From positions 1,111,111 through 1,175,110 of the forward strand of contig JAWZYV010006116.1 in assembly GCA_038373885.1 (NCBI GenBank): a stretch of DNA of 64,000 nt. The letters run 5' to 3'. Numbering within the stretch: position 1 is the stretch's first letter; every line of letters starts with the position of its first letter. The position numbers were made by a program, and so were the translations under genes. The notes under the pieces are model-generated. The model did no database searches. It saw only the letters and a list, made by a program, of their open reading frames with translations, and was not told where the DNA came from. The DNA is from Cheiracanthium punctorium (taxonomy: Eukaryota > Arthropoda > Arachnida > Araneae > Cheiracanthiidae). Shown piece after piece: positions 35,162 through 44,539 of this stretch.

Positions 35162-36400
35162 TTATGTAATGTTATGGGCATTGTGCGTCTCCTTTGTAAT
35201 CCCTGCAGAGATATCAGGCGGTTTTATTTCTTCGTGTTCCATCGATTCTTCATCACTAATATCAGTTTCAGATGGATCTAGTTTTAAAATTGTGTCATCA
35301 ATATGTGGCTGTGGAGGTACTTTTTTCTTGCTAAATTTGTTATATTTTAATTTGTAAGTAGATGTTTTACTAAGCTGTGGTCTGATTTGGGTAGAGCTAT
35401 TACTTGTTACCTTTTTTTTAGGTGGAGTTTTTGGGGATGTAGAGCAAGGTTTGTTCTGCTTAAGAGTACTTTGTTTACTTGTTATGGTATTGATGGTGGA
35501 AATATTTGATGGAAAGTCGGTTTGAATGGCTATTGATTTCGTAGATTTTACTGTTGCAGCATAGGATAGGCCAGGTTTTGGTGTACGATCTTCTATTATT
35601 TTACGAGCTTCAGGGTATGAGATTCTTTGTGTAGCACGTATTGACTGGATTTCTTTTTCAAATGCCCATTTTGGGCATGACTTTGAATATGATGGATGTT
35701 CCTGTTTACAGTTGACACATTTTGCAGCTGCAGAGCAGGTATCACTGTCGTGGTCAGAGGCACCACAACGAGCGCAGGCTGGTGATCCACGACAGGAAGT
35801 TTTAGTATGACCGAACTTTTGACACTGGAAGCAACGGATAGGATTTGGTATATATGGTCTAACGGGACATAATAGACAGCCAGCTTTAATATGGGATGGA
35901 ATTGTGGGACACTGGAAAGTCAGAATAATATGTTTAGTGGATATAATTTGGTTATTGCGTCGAATAGTGATTCGGCGCACAGCACATACTTTTTCATCTT
36001 TTAGGTTTTCTAATATTTCGGCTTCAGAGCAGTGCAAAAGTTCAGGTTCTGATACTACTCCTCGTGAGATATTTAAGGATGTATGGGGTGTCACTGTAAC
36101 AGGTTTTATGCCAAAGTTTTTAATCTTCATTATTTTGGATGCTTGTCTATTGCTTGATACTTCAACTAATAGGTCTCCAGATCGTAATTTTTTAACTTTT
36201 TTGACTTCTCCTACATTGTCTGTGATACATTTGTGTATTAAGAATGGTGATGTTTCATTAAAGGTACCTTCAACATAGTGGATGATGAAGAATCAAGCGT
36301 TCATATGTGAAAGTTGTGCATCAGTGTTTTCATTAGGAGTGGACAGTGGATTTAAGGTATGCGGAACATTGACGTTTAACAAAGAATTTTTCATAGCCAT
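35162..36400 (-). pseudogene. LINE ORF1 (gag-like, three CCHC zinc knuckles) with one in-frame stop
   Basis: ORF1 proteins coat the element RNA. The proposed start is the ATG at 36400-36398 (MAMKNSLLN...). After 35 codons a TGA (36295-36293) interrupts the frame. The same frame then continues without further stops (FFIIHYVEG..., EVKKVKKLRSGDLLVEV...) to TAA at 35164-35162. Numbering from the downstream Met at 36130, the zinc knuckles are C100-C103-H108-C113, C119-C122-H127-C132 and C138-C141-H145-C152, preceded by a PNPIRCFQC motif usual in insect LINE gag proteins. A lysine- and serine-rich tail follows. The stop could be a CGA-to-TGA mutation, or translation may begin at 36130 and lose the N-terminal domain. 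Loss of the N-terminus probably impairs the protein. Confidence 0.85.
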
Positions 36401-36995
36401 GTTGGGGGAATTGAGATTCGGACCAGACCGCACCACCCACCACGGAGCCCAACGAGGGGGTGTGCAATTGCACACCAGTGCTAATCGGGTCTATACGCGC
36501 TCAGTACATCCCTTAGGCAGCGTCCACCCTTAACGACGTGCCCAGTAGATGTCCAATTGCTTGATCCCTAGCAGTTGATCGAAATCTGTACCACCAGCCG
36601 ATTGATATACAAGGGAACGCTGTATACCTCCCGTTTACCCGAAGCCGAGGCCAAAGCAATGTGTTGAGGTTTCTCCCGTGTCTGTGGAAATTCCGTAATG
36701 ATGATTTCCTTTACGGGAACACCCCTCAATTACCAGGATCCCCATTTCCGGGGACACGGGTCTCCACGCACGGCAAACACGTGGGCAGTTTAACCGCCAA
36801 TAGAAGCTGACGGCAAAGAGCGACCGCAGCTTCTAAAGGGGGGCCCTCACCTCCAAGGAGGAAACTACACTGAGGGAGAAAGCGAAGGAGAAAGCAAAGT
36901 AGAGAGGAGGGTAAACAAAAGAGGAGTGAAGGATCGCTGGGGCCCCGGGATTGCGACACCCGTGAAAACCTAAAGAAGGTCTTCCCCCTGAGGGG
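36401..36995 (-). other. LINE 5' untranslated region
   Basis: GC-richer than its surroundings, starting on the minus strand with CCCCTCAGGGGGAAGACC at 36995. I-group and Jockey-group LINEs carry an internal promoter at this end, but I cannot point to specific elements. A CCCCTCAGGGG palindrome sits at the very tip. Confidence 0.75.
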
Positions 36996-37074
36996 GTTGT
37001 TGTGTTGGAACATGTAGTCGGATTTGTGTGCTTGGTCACGAGGAACCGCTTATAAAACCACGTCAAAGAAAGGA

Positions 37075-37235
37075 CAAACACAAAGGGGGGCAAATGCCTT
37101 GAGGGAGTATCTAGGGCGTATTCACGTTACATCTGGAGAAAACCGCCCAAAACTCCAGACCGCAAGACCGACGGCCCCGCGAGAGGACAGAACCTTGTTC
37201 CGCTACTTGAGCCATCTCCCAATGTCAGTGGCTTT
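37075..37235 (-). mobile_element. SINE family 3 fragment
   Basis: On the minus strand it reads GCGGTCTGGAGTTTTGGGCG, then TTTTCTCCAGATGTAACGTG and AATACGCCCTAGA. The same body is found at 60145-60330 (plus strand), 61010-61150 (minus) and more diverged at 53735-54010 and 58915-59180. The tRNA-like head is clearest in the 60145 copy. The LINE inserted just beside this fragment. Confidence 0.55.
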
Positions 37236-37861
37236 AACCACATTGGTGCCGCTCCTCGTGTCCAACTCTCCCTTTTCTCGGGAAATAGCAGAAGTATCTT
37301 ATCTTCAGTTCAGTCGGAGAATCGAATTCATTCGGACTTTAGTTCGTAAACAGTTTCACTGAAGAACGCACCAAGTTCGTTTGTTATCTTGAACACGATG
37401 GTCGAAGGAGTGCTCACAAGGCTCTCAACGTGATGATAGGAAGTTTTACAAGGTATACAATTAGTTCAAATGACTTTCATCAGCACTACAGGCGTAATTT
37501 AATCTTTTCGCAGCGGCTCATTCAGCGGTAGGAAGGATTTCGACCTAGGAAACGGCAGATTCTGTGAGATTTCATCCCCCTCCTTCTCAGCTGATGAGCA
37601 TACCATGTCTTTTGTTTGGGAGGTGGGTAGTACGGGAAACTCCCTTTCCTCGCCTCCCCCCACACACACACGAGTATAACCTATGAGTATAACAAAAGAG
37701 ATTCCCACCTCTCGAAATTCCTTATGTATCTTCCATGAAGAGTGAATGGGTTTCTCGTCCAAAGAGGGGAATGAATTCTAGGGTAAGGCATTCGTACCAG
37801 CGCCGTTCTACAGTCATATTTATTTTTTGGTACAACTGCTGAACCGCCGGCTTCAAAAGGT
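37236..37861. other. Moderate-GC stretch without recognised features
   Basis: No coding motif or repeat family is recognised. A short (CA)n run lies near 37662-37671. Confidence 0.5.
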
Positions 37862-37875
37862 TAAATCTGAAATAT

Positions 37876-38099
37876 TTTTTTTCTAATGGCCGGCGTCAGC
37901 CTTGAAGGATCTTGGCCACAACAGGCCGGAAATGTTGGTCACTTTATTATGGGGGCATCTAGTAGGTGGACCAACGTCCCCCCCTATGAAGAGACGGACA
38001 CAATGACAACCACGCCCAGTCGGGGATCGAACCCCGACCGCCCGGAGTTTAACTCGAAACCGGAGCACGATGCTTTACCCACCATACAACTCGGTCGGC
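37876..38099 (-). mobile_element. tRNA-derived SINE, family 2, copy 1
   Basis: It is flanked by a perfect 14-bp duplication, TAAATCTGAAATAT (37862-37875 and 38100-38113). On the minus strand it starts GCCGACCGAGTTGTATGGTG (A-box region), has a perfect-looking B box in GGGGTTCGATCCCC, then a body with TGTCCGTCTCTTCATAGGGG and CCCATAATAAAGTG, and ends in a short A-rich tail. The exact duplication implies a recent L1- or LINE-driven insertion. It is not a functional tRNA: the acceptor-stem pairing is lost into the SINE body. Confidence 0.85.
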
Positions 38100-38113
38100 T
38101 AAATCTGAAATAT

Positions 38114-38740
38114 GCAATAACATTTTAATTCTTTATCCACCTAATATAAAATGAAGTTATTTGAAGAGCAACTGCAAAATCGTTCTAAATTACGAAAGTT
38201 AAGGGAAAATATATTAAAATTATTTTCAATATGCTTGCGACAAACTACAACATACATTAAAAAATAAATAAAAAACACCAAATAGTAGGTTTGAAATAAT
38301 TGTTTTGATATTTTTGTGTAACATTATTTGCTTCTGATTTATTATAAATTATTGTTATTTGATTCATACTCCCTAAAAGTCATTAATAAAACGATATTAA
38401 ATTTATAATGATGCATTAATCCTTAAGATTGTATTTTCAACACTACTTTTATTAAGAAAAATTATGTAGAACTTTTTAGAAAAATTTTTAATCTTTTATT
38501 TTTTTTATGAAAATTTTACCTCATGATAGAAATAAATATAATTTCTTAAGTTTTTCATTACAAAATCTGACAAACAACAAATCGGCAGAAAATTTCCTCG
38601 CAAAGCTATAAATTGCATGAAATTATTAAATTCCATATGATTTTTTTCGTAATAAAAATTATTAAGAACTACTTCAAACAGCCAGTAAGGAAAACTTTTA
38701 TTTAGACTTAACTTCTTAAATTTCAATTTATGTGACTATT
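38114..38740. other. AT-rich stretch without recognised features
   Basis: No supported gene or repeat family. Confidence 0.5.
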
Positions 38741-38753
38741 ACTATCAGTTGTT

Positions 38754-38970
38754 GCCGCCCAGGTGGTGTAGTGGCTAGAGAACCATTCTATCACGCCGTG
38801 GGTCCGGGTTCGAATCCCGGCTTGGGCATGGATGTTAACTTGTCCGTCCCTTCATAGGGGGGTAGTGCTGTCCGCCCACTGGGTGCTCCCATAATAAAAT
38901 GGACAGTAACTAGGGCCGTTGATGGCAAAGGCTTGTGGCCAGTGCCTGCCTATTAGAAAAAAAAAACAAA
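38754..38970 (+). mobile_element. tRNA-derived SINE, family 2, copy 2
   Basis: Flanked by a perfect 13-bp duplication, ACTATCAGTTGTT (38741-38753 and 38971-38983). The head has the A box GTGGTGTAGTGGCTAGAG and the B box GGGTTCGAATCCC, matching RNA polymerase III consensus well. The body shares TTGTCCGTCCCTTCATAGGG and CCCATAATAAAATGG with copy 1, and the tail is A-rich (AGAAAAAAAAAACAAA). Acting alone it would be transcribed by RNA polymerase III and copied by a LINE. Which LINE supplies the enzyme is unknown, since its A-rich tail differs from the CCAA tail of the LINE at 31240-36995. Confidence 0.9.
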
Positions 38971-39205
38971 ACTATCAGTTGTTTAAATTTCAAATTACTT
39001 TTAAAACGTGTTAGCATTTTGTAGTTAGGATACTAGGTGCACCAGTAATTGACGCTTTGCTTGATATTCTGAAAAAAATGTTACAAGCCGCAGCATTTGA
39101 AAACAACATATTGTTGAGAAATTTTGTTTCCCCAGAGTGGAGACAAATAGCACTACTTGTCATACCGTTGGTGTTCGGGTAGGTTGAGAAAGCAGGACGA
39201 TTGAA

Positions 39206-39630
39206 ATGGCAAGACGCTTAGAAAATTGGTCTCGTATGGAAGTGTGTAGGTCTTTATTGTGCCACTTTGACAACGTGAAGCCATCCGACGCAAACGACTG
39301 GGCATGTTGAGTGAAGGGGTCATCCTCCTGCATGACAATGCCAGGCTCCATGCTGCTCAAGCAACACAGGAATTGTTGCGACGGTTCAGGTGGAAAATCT
39401 GGAGTCACCCACCATGCAGCGCAGATTTGGCACTCAGTGACTATTTCCTGTTTCCGAGGTTGAAGAAACACTTATCCGGCACACGGTTCTCTGCTGACAG
39501 TTCTGTGAAAACATCTGCCGAGACCTGGCTCAATGGACAGGGACCTGATGTCTACCAAGATGGATTAAACAAGTTGGTTCTGCGTTCTGATAAATGCCAA
39601 TTAAGACTTTGTGATTATGTCGAAAAGTGA
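39206..39630 (+). pseudogene. Internally deleted mariner transposase (DD34D type)
   Basis: It begins MARRLENWSRMEV at 39206, the N-terminal start seen in a group of mariner transposases, and shifts frame after about 34 codons. The catalytic C-terminus follows in the frame starting at 39304: LLHDNARLHAAQATQ, then PPCSADLALSDYFLFP, with 34 residues between the two catalytic aspartates, the mariner spacing. A tail of about 60 residues follows to the stop at 39630. The middle, with the first catalytic aspartate and most of the DNA-binding domain, is missing. It is non-functional, and its own inverted repeats are not visible. Confidence 0.75.
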
Positions 39631-39977
39631 TAAGCAAGTATGCCTCTTAATTCCTTTTTGTATTTTCTGTCTCAGTAATAAATAGTGCTTTATTCGACTA
39701 GTAACCATTTTTTAACACTCCTCGTAATAAACTTTTATTTCAGAAGTGTTATCAAATGGTGCTATTTAGTACCCATTTACACACTTGTCTTCAATTCTAT
39801 GCAATTTTTTTCACATCCAGGTGCTTCTAGTTATATCAATTTAATTGAGTTCTAAAAAAATCATTCTCAGTAGCTGGCTTAATCCTGATATTAAAATTAG
39901 TTCATTATCAACCTGTTTCTATTTAAAGCACATTTCTTTTCAGAAATCAATATAAACTGAACTGTATTAGATAACAG

Positions 39978-40194
39978 TACACCCTCCAAAAAAAGTATTC
40001 GAGCAAGAGGGAAATTTCCTACGTTGGTTTCGTATATTAAAAATTATTTATCATAGAATATGAATTAGGCTATGTATAAATATAACTTTCCATATTTCTA
40101 TCAAATTATGCGTTTTCCAAAAACTCAATTATTATTCGCAAATCTAAAATAGGAAATTTCTCTCTTGCTCGAATACTTTTTTGGAGGGTGTGCA
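39978..40194. mobile_element. MITE with ~40-bp inverted repeats
   Basis: The left end CACCCTCCAAAAAAAGTATT and the right end in reverse complement CACCCTCCAAAAAAGTATTC both continue with CGAGCAAGAGRGAAATTTCCT. TA lies just outside the left end. The arms are nearly identical, indicating a young element. It has no coding capacity, and the short AT-rich loop could form a long hairpin. Confidence 0.75.
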
Positions 40195-40409
40195 TAAAGT
40201 AAATATGTAGAGGTTTTTTTAATAAATAAATTTATTTATTTATTTATGATGGGGTGTCAGTTATTGGGTAAGAAAAAATGAATTTCACCAGTAATTGGCA
40301 CTTTTGTTAGTTACTGATATTTTAGGCAAGTTTATGATAATTGCATACTACTTCTAGTAAATGCAGTAAATAGCTATTGAGAAGGTTATCTTTAGATATT
40401 TTTAACATA

Positions 40410-40560
40410 CAGGGTATCCAAAAAGGTGGTAACACGCTTTAGTTCTCTATTATTTTAATAGAACTTTTACCAAATGGTAAGAATCCGGTAAGAATTTAGG
40501 CATTTATCTTCATTTATAGCTGAAACATTTTTTTATCTCCAGGGAGTTCTTGGTATCAAA
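40410..40560. mobile_element. Isolated end related to the element at 18623-19338
   Basis: CAGGGTATCCAAAAAGGTGG then TAACACGCTTTAGTTCT matches the inverted repeat at 18623 and 19338. No partner end is seen, so it is truncated or broken by the neighbouring insertions. Confidence 0.45.
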
Positions 40561-40702
40561 ATTTGAGACTTTAAACTCAGTGTTAAAAATATTGTAATTC
40601 TCAGTATCTGTCTTATTGCTGAAATTTAGAGAAGTTCATTATCAACCTGTTTCTATTTAATGCATATTTCTTTTTAGAAATTACTTTAAATTGATCAGAT
40701 AA

Positions 40703-40975
40703 TTAGCCAAAGTACCCATCGTTGACAAATTAGTATCTAATGCAGATTTCCAAAAAGCCTGACTTTTCGTCAGCATTATAGGAGTACGAAGAGCGGAAGT
40801 AGCGTATTGGCAGAAAGTATAGAAAGCAAAGTTATAACTTCTGTCTGTCGTTAAAACGTTCCAGGTTAGATAGTAAGTAAGTATTGAGTGAAATTCTCAA
40901 TAGAGAAAATATTTTATATTCGAACTTAACTTTTTATTGTACTCGAAAAGCTTTTAATGTCAAGAGGTAAATTCT
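40703..40975 (-). mobile_element. Helitron 3' end, minus strand, second copy
   Basis: Minus-strand terminus GATGGGTACTTTGGCTAATT, the CTAG being mutated to CTAA. The body shares blocks with 24994-25270, for example TTGGCAGAAAGTATAGAAAG and the AAGCTTTTAATGTCAAG stretch. Confidence 0.6.
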
Positions 40976-41588
40976 GGGCTGTAACTAAATTTTGCTTGAT
41001 TCACTACAGTTATTTTAATATTATGACTACAGAAAACTGCATACATTTTTTAAAAATCTAAAACGGCAATTAAACATTTAAAAAATCGAAGAAATTTTTC
41101 AAAAATAAAATAGCCAACTAATATATGCGCGAACAAAAACTTACGCAGTTTGAATCAATTTTTCAAAATTTCAAAATCTGATGAAATTTTTTTTATTCGA
41201 CTCCTATAGTTAATTTAAGTGACCTTCTACTATGTCACAAAATTTTACTTCGTTTTCTTGAGTCATTTTTACGTCATTGCATTTAAAATTAAATGAACAT
41301 GCTTTTCTACTCATTTCTTAGGCGTCAATTACTGAAGCCGGAAGTTTCAATCACTGGAGCCAAAATTTTATTCTTGATGTCAATTACTGGGGTCGTCACC
41401 ATGACAACATATAAAATATAGAGAAAAAACTGGAAATTTCAGATATTCTGTAATAAATTATACCTTACATAAATTTTAAAAGTTCATTTAAGTTTTGAAA
41501 CCAAAAATTTTGTTTCTAAAAGTTTTAGTAATTAGCAATTACTAGTTAATGCTGATTATTTCTCTTAAAGTGCCAATTGCTGGTGCCC

Positions 41589-43390
41589 TTATCCTATTAT
41601 TTCCACTATAACAATATACGAAGAAAATATGTTTTGGATGGCAAAATGTGTAATGTTTATTTTTATTATTTCCAATAGCAGGCAAATATATTAACTAAAA
41701 TATAAAATAAAAACATGAAAATAGATAAGAACAGAACGAAAGAAGTTCAGCATTGCTAAGTCACGAGATCTTTTTTAAGAAATGAAAATAATAATAACTA
41801 TGTACATCAGATCTATATCAGATCTATATGATACTTAAGGATTTTTTTCCCTGTCTTGAAAAAAATCGCATGATTGAACGACGCTAACTGTTCAAACCAT
41901 TTTTTATTTTGGTAATTTATTTTGGTGTTTATGAATTTTTAAAGTTTCTACCGAGTTTTTGCCCGACCTGTATTTATAAAGCTATCTGCGAAGTTTACAG
42001 AAACTCAGCCTAGCAGTGTTGCAGTTTGTGATTATTTCAAATATTTATATTAAGCGGTAACATGCAAAAAACATTTTTTGTTGAAATGAATAGCCCTCCA
42101 TTGTTCACAGTTATCATTTTCATAAATATTCATTGCGGGAATAGGTAAATTTTTACAGTTAAATACTTACTTGGAACGTAAATTATTTATAAAAAGTGTT
42201 TATGGAAAAAGTAGCGTGTTACTAAAGAACTTTTAATCTACGAAATCGATTCACTCAAGCGCTAATCCAAACAAGCTTTAGCTCATACTTTTCAGACATT
42301 TGATTGATTAAATTTTCTTTTTGTCTGTTTTATTTTCAGTGCGTAATTATCTAGACAGCTAAAGAGTTGGTTAATACAGACTTCAATGTTTTTGTGAAAT
42401 CTTTTTCCTCTGAAACAATTTAAGCAATGGATTTTCTTGTGATTTGAAATGTTCAGAGATAATTGAGAGCTTAAAAAAAAAAAAAAAAAAAAAAAAAATG
42501 TAAAGTATTTTACTACTTTGACCAAATAAAACAGTATGAAATATTGCTGTAAAATAATTTAATTCTTATCTTTAATTTAATGCCCGTCGTAAAATGTTAG
42601 TATTTCTGCATTACTGTTAATTTTGAATATTTGTTTTGCGTTTCTTGCGAAATTAAAATGCATTTAACTCAAATATTGCTGAAACTTTCAATTCTGATTG
42701 CTAGCTACTGAAACTTGTATCAAGTAGAAAACACGGTACAACGAGCACCTGTCTTAGTTACATATATGCAACTGTGGGCATTTTTGAGGACAAATTATAG
42801 ATGCAGAATCCAATTCCACCAGAACACTTCTCTGCAGTACAGCATTAGAATACATAAATGATCCAATGAAACCGAGACAGACTATTTAACGAGCATGGAG
42901 TGGAATATGGTAGCGCAGGTGTGTGTGTGTATAGAAGTGTCCTCCATTGGAAATCAGGAAAAACAGCTCAAACGCTGGGCTTTTTATCTGTTAGAAGTGC
43001 TCGAAGTGAGGTCATTAAATCGTGTGTACATCCTCCGTTACTATGGAGGCCGGGAGTAACGAGGTGCAATGACTTTTTTTCATTGTTTTTTTTATGCTGC
43101 TTCACAATTAACACACAATATCCATTGCTATTTTAGTTTTCATTCACGGCAAATTTATGCCCGGAAACTTCCTTCAAAACTTATTATCACGGTAGGTAGA
43201 CGCAATTTCGGACCCAGAAATCTACTATAAAGCTTACTGAGAAGATTAATTTCCGTCTACTGTTATGAAACATAAGAATGACATAATGTATCATGAATGT
43301 CCACTCTGTTACCAGATATTAAATTATAAGTCCCGCAGTGCCCTCGTCGCTAAGTTCCGTTCCCACAAGAACATGAAAAGTGAAGCAAGC
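41589..43390. other. AT-rich stretch with a 26-base poly-A run
   Basis: A run of 26 A lies at 42473-42498. I see no retrocopy in front of it on the plus strand. Otherwise nothing is recognised. Confidence 0.5.
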
Positions 43391-43740
43391 AACGGCTGGA
43401 CTATTGCTTGAAAAGGGTAAAAACCTCTCTCGGCTGGACAGTTATGGTACCGTGCACACTAAAGTGATCTGGTGCCCTTAAAATCTGTCGTGGCTCTAAC
43501 GACCTCCGTGGGCCGCGGTAACCCGGTTGGGAGAAGCGTTGATCTCGTAGCCGAATGGTTGAGGTATTTTCCTGGGACCAACCAAAGACCGCCGCGATCA
43601 CTAACGGCGACTGGGGCAGGTTAAATTCGTCGTGGTCGCAATGTCCTCCACGTTCCCATAAAAAAAACGATACCTCTAGGGGTAGTAAAACTAAGCCTTG
43701 GGGTGTTCTTCGTACTATTTGATTCAAAATTAAAAAGCCT
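43390..43740 (+). repeat. GC-richer SINE-like segment
   Basis: It stands out by composition. GTAGCCGAATGGTTGA resembles an A box, and ACCAACCAAAGACCGCC may be a ruined B box. AAGCCTTGGGGTGTTCTTCG follows. There is no second copy in the window and no target duplication, so this is only a suggestion. Confidence 0.3.
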
Positions 43741-44535
43741 CAGCTAACAATTGGTAGTGCTGCCATCTATTGGCTCCCGAATGGGGTAGAAATGAACTCT
43801 TCGGCAGTTTATGGAAGAAATTAACACCCTCGGCCGGTACTGCCGCAATCGAAGTAATCTACATTTCGAGTTGTTACAAAATGCTCTAAAAGCAGAGGTG
43901 CTAAGCCCCCATAATCCTTGCAAACAATACAGACAAGACAGACAATGTCCTCCAAGTTCAAACGATAATTCTGTGGGTGCCGATCCAGATGCTAGGTCTC
44001 TCATATGGAATTGGTTCAAAAATAGGAGACCACTCATAAGAGGCAACGTTCGTCTGCCTAATAGGCGCCCCTATAATGAAATTACCAACATCTGTGGCAC
44101 TCGTAACGGCCAAGCCTACAGTAGGCCGCTGACCCGACTAGTAGGATTAAAAAAAAATATTAAATTATAAAAATTGAAGTTACAATACATATATCAGTGT
44201 TTATACACATTATTTTGCATATAACTTACATCGTAAATGCCCTGTAACATAAATAAGTATAGCTCTTCAAACTGTTATCTAATAAATGAACTCCCGCTAT
44301 GATACTCAGACAGTACGCTTTTCCTTGATGGAAAAAATTAGATGATACAAGTATTTTTTTATTGTTTTCCTTGTTACTAACTTTTTATCATAATATAATC
44401 CATATTTATCAATGGATTCATAACAAAAGTGAAAAAATCTAAATTTCATTGAATACAAAGGGCATAATTTGTAAATTTTATTCAGGATGACCTAGATACA
44501 TCTTAATCCTTTATATCTCAGGGCTGTAGATCTGA
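43741..44535. other. Stretch with an unrecognised 119-codon frame
   Basis: A plus-strand frame at 43811-44170 has balanced composition and a basic C-terminus (RLPNRRP..., then a lysine-ending tail), with a minus-strand frame opposite. I recognise no domain, and the context is repetitive, so I do not call it a gene. Confidence 0.35.
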
Positions 44536-44539
44536 AATA

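Larger units (their letters stand above)
31240..36995 (-). mobile_element. Full-length non-LTR retrotransposon (I/Jockey group, with RNase H)
   Basis: The unit is bounded by a perfect 14-bp target-site duplication, GTTGTTGTGTTGGA, at 31226-31239 and 36996-37009. On the minus strand it has a 5' untranslated region of about 595 bp, ORF1 (gag-like, three zinc knuckles), a two-base gap, ORF2 (endonuclease, reverse transcriptase, RNase H, CCHC), a 3' untranslated region of about 240 bp, and a tail of eight A followed by about five CCAA units. The exact duplication, an intact ORF2 and a retained 5' end point to recent insertion. The endonuclease-RT-RNase H-CCHC order fits the I group. Clade assignment needs a phylogeny. 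Confidence 0.95.
39036..41588. mobile_element. Decayed DNA element with CACCAGTAATTG ends, containing nested remnants
   Basis: The left tip is GGTGCACCAGTAATTGACGC and the right tip in reverse complement GGGCACCAGCAATTGGCACT. Further copies of the CAATTACTGG or CCAGTAATTGGC motif occur inside at about 40255-40300, 41317-41390 and 41530, in both orientations, as subterminal repeats would. The interior holds a deleted mariner transposase, a MITE, a mariner-type end and a Helitron end, so much of the 2.55 kb is later insertion. No target duplication is clear. Confidence 0.5.

Noticed and set aside
38754..38830. tRNA gene
   Set aside because: The A and B boxes are good, but the segment runs straight into a SINE body with an A-rich tail and a 13-bp target duplication.
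42473..42498. Poly-A tail of a processed pseudogene or SINE
   Set aside because: No coding or tRNA-like sequence precedes it, and no target duplication surrounds it.
43811..44170. 119-codon frame as a host gene
   Set aside because: No recognisable domain, an equally long frame opposite, and repetitive surroundings.
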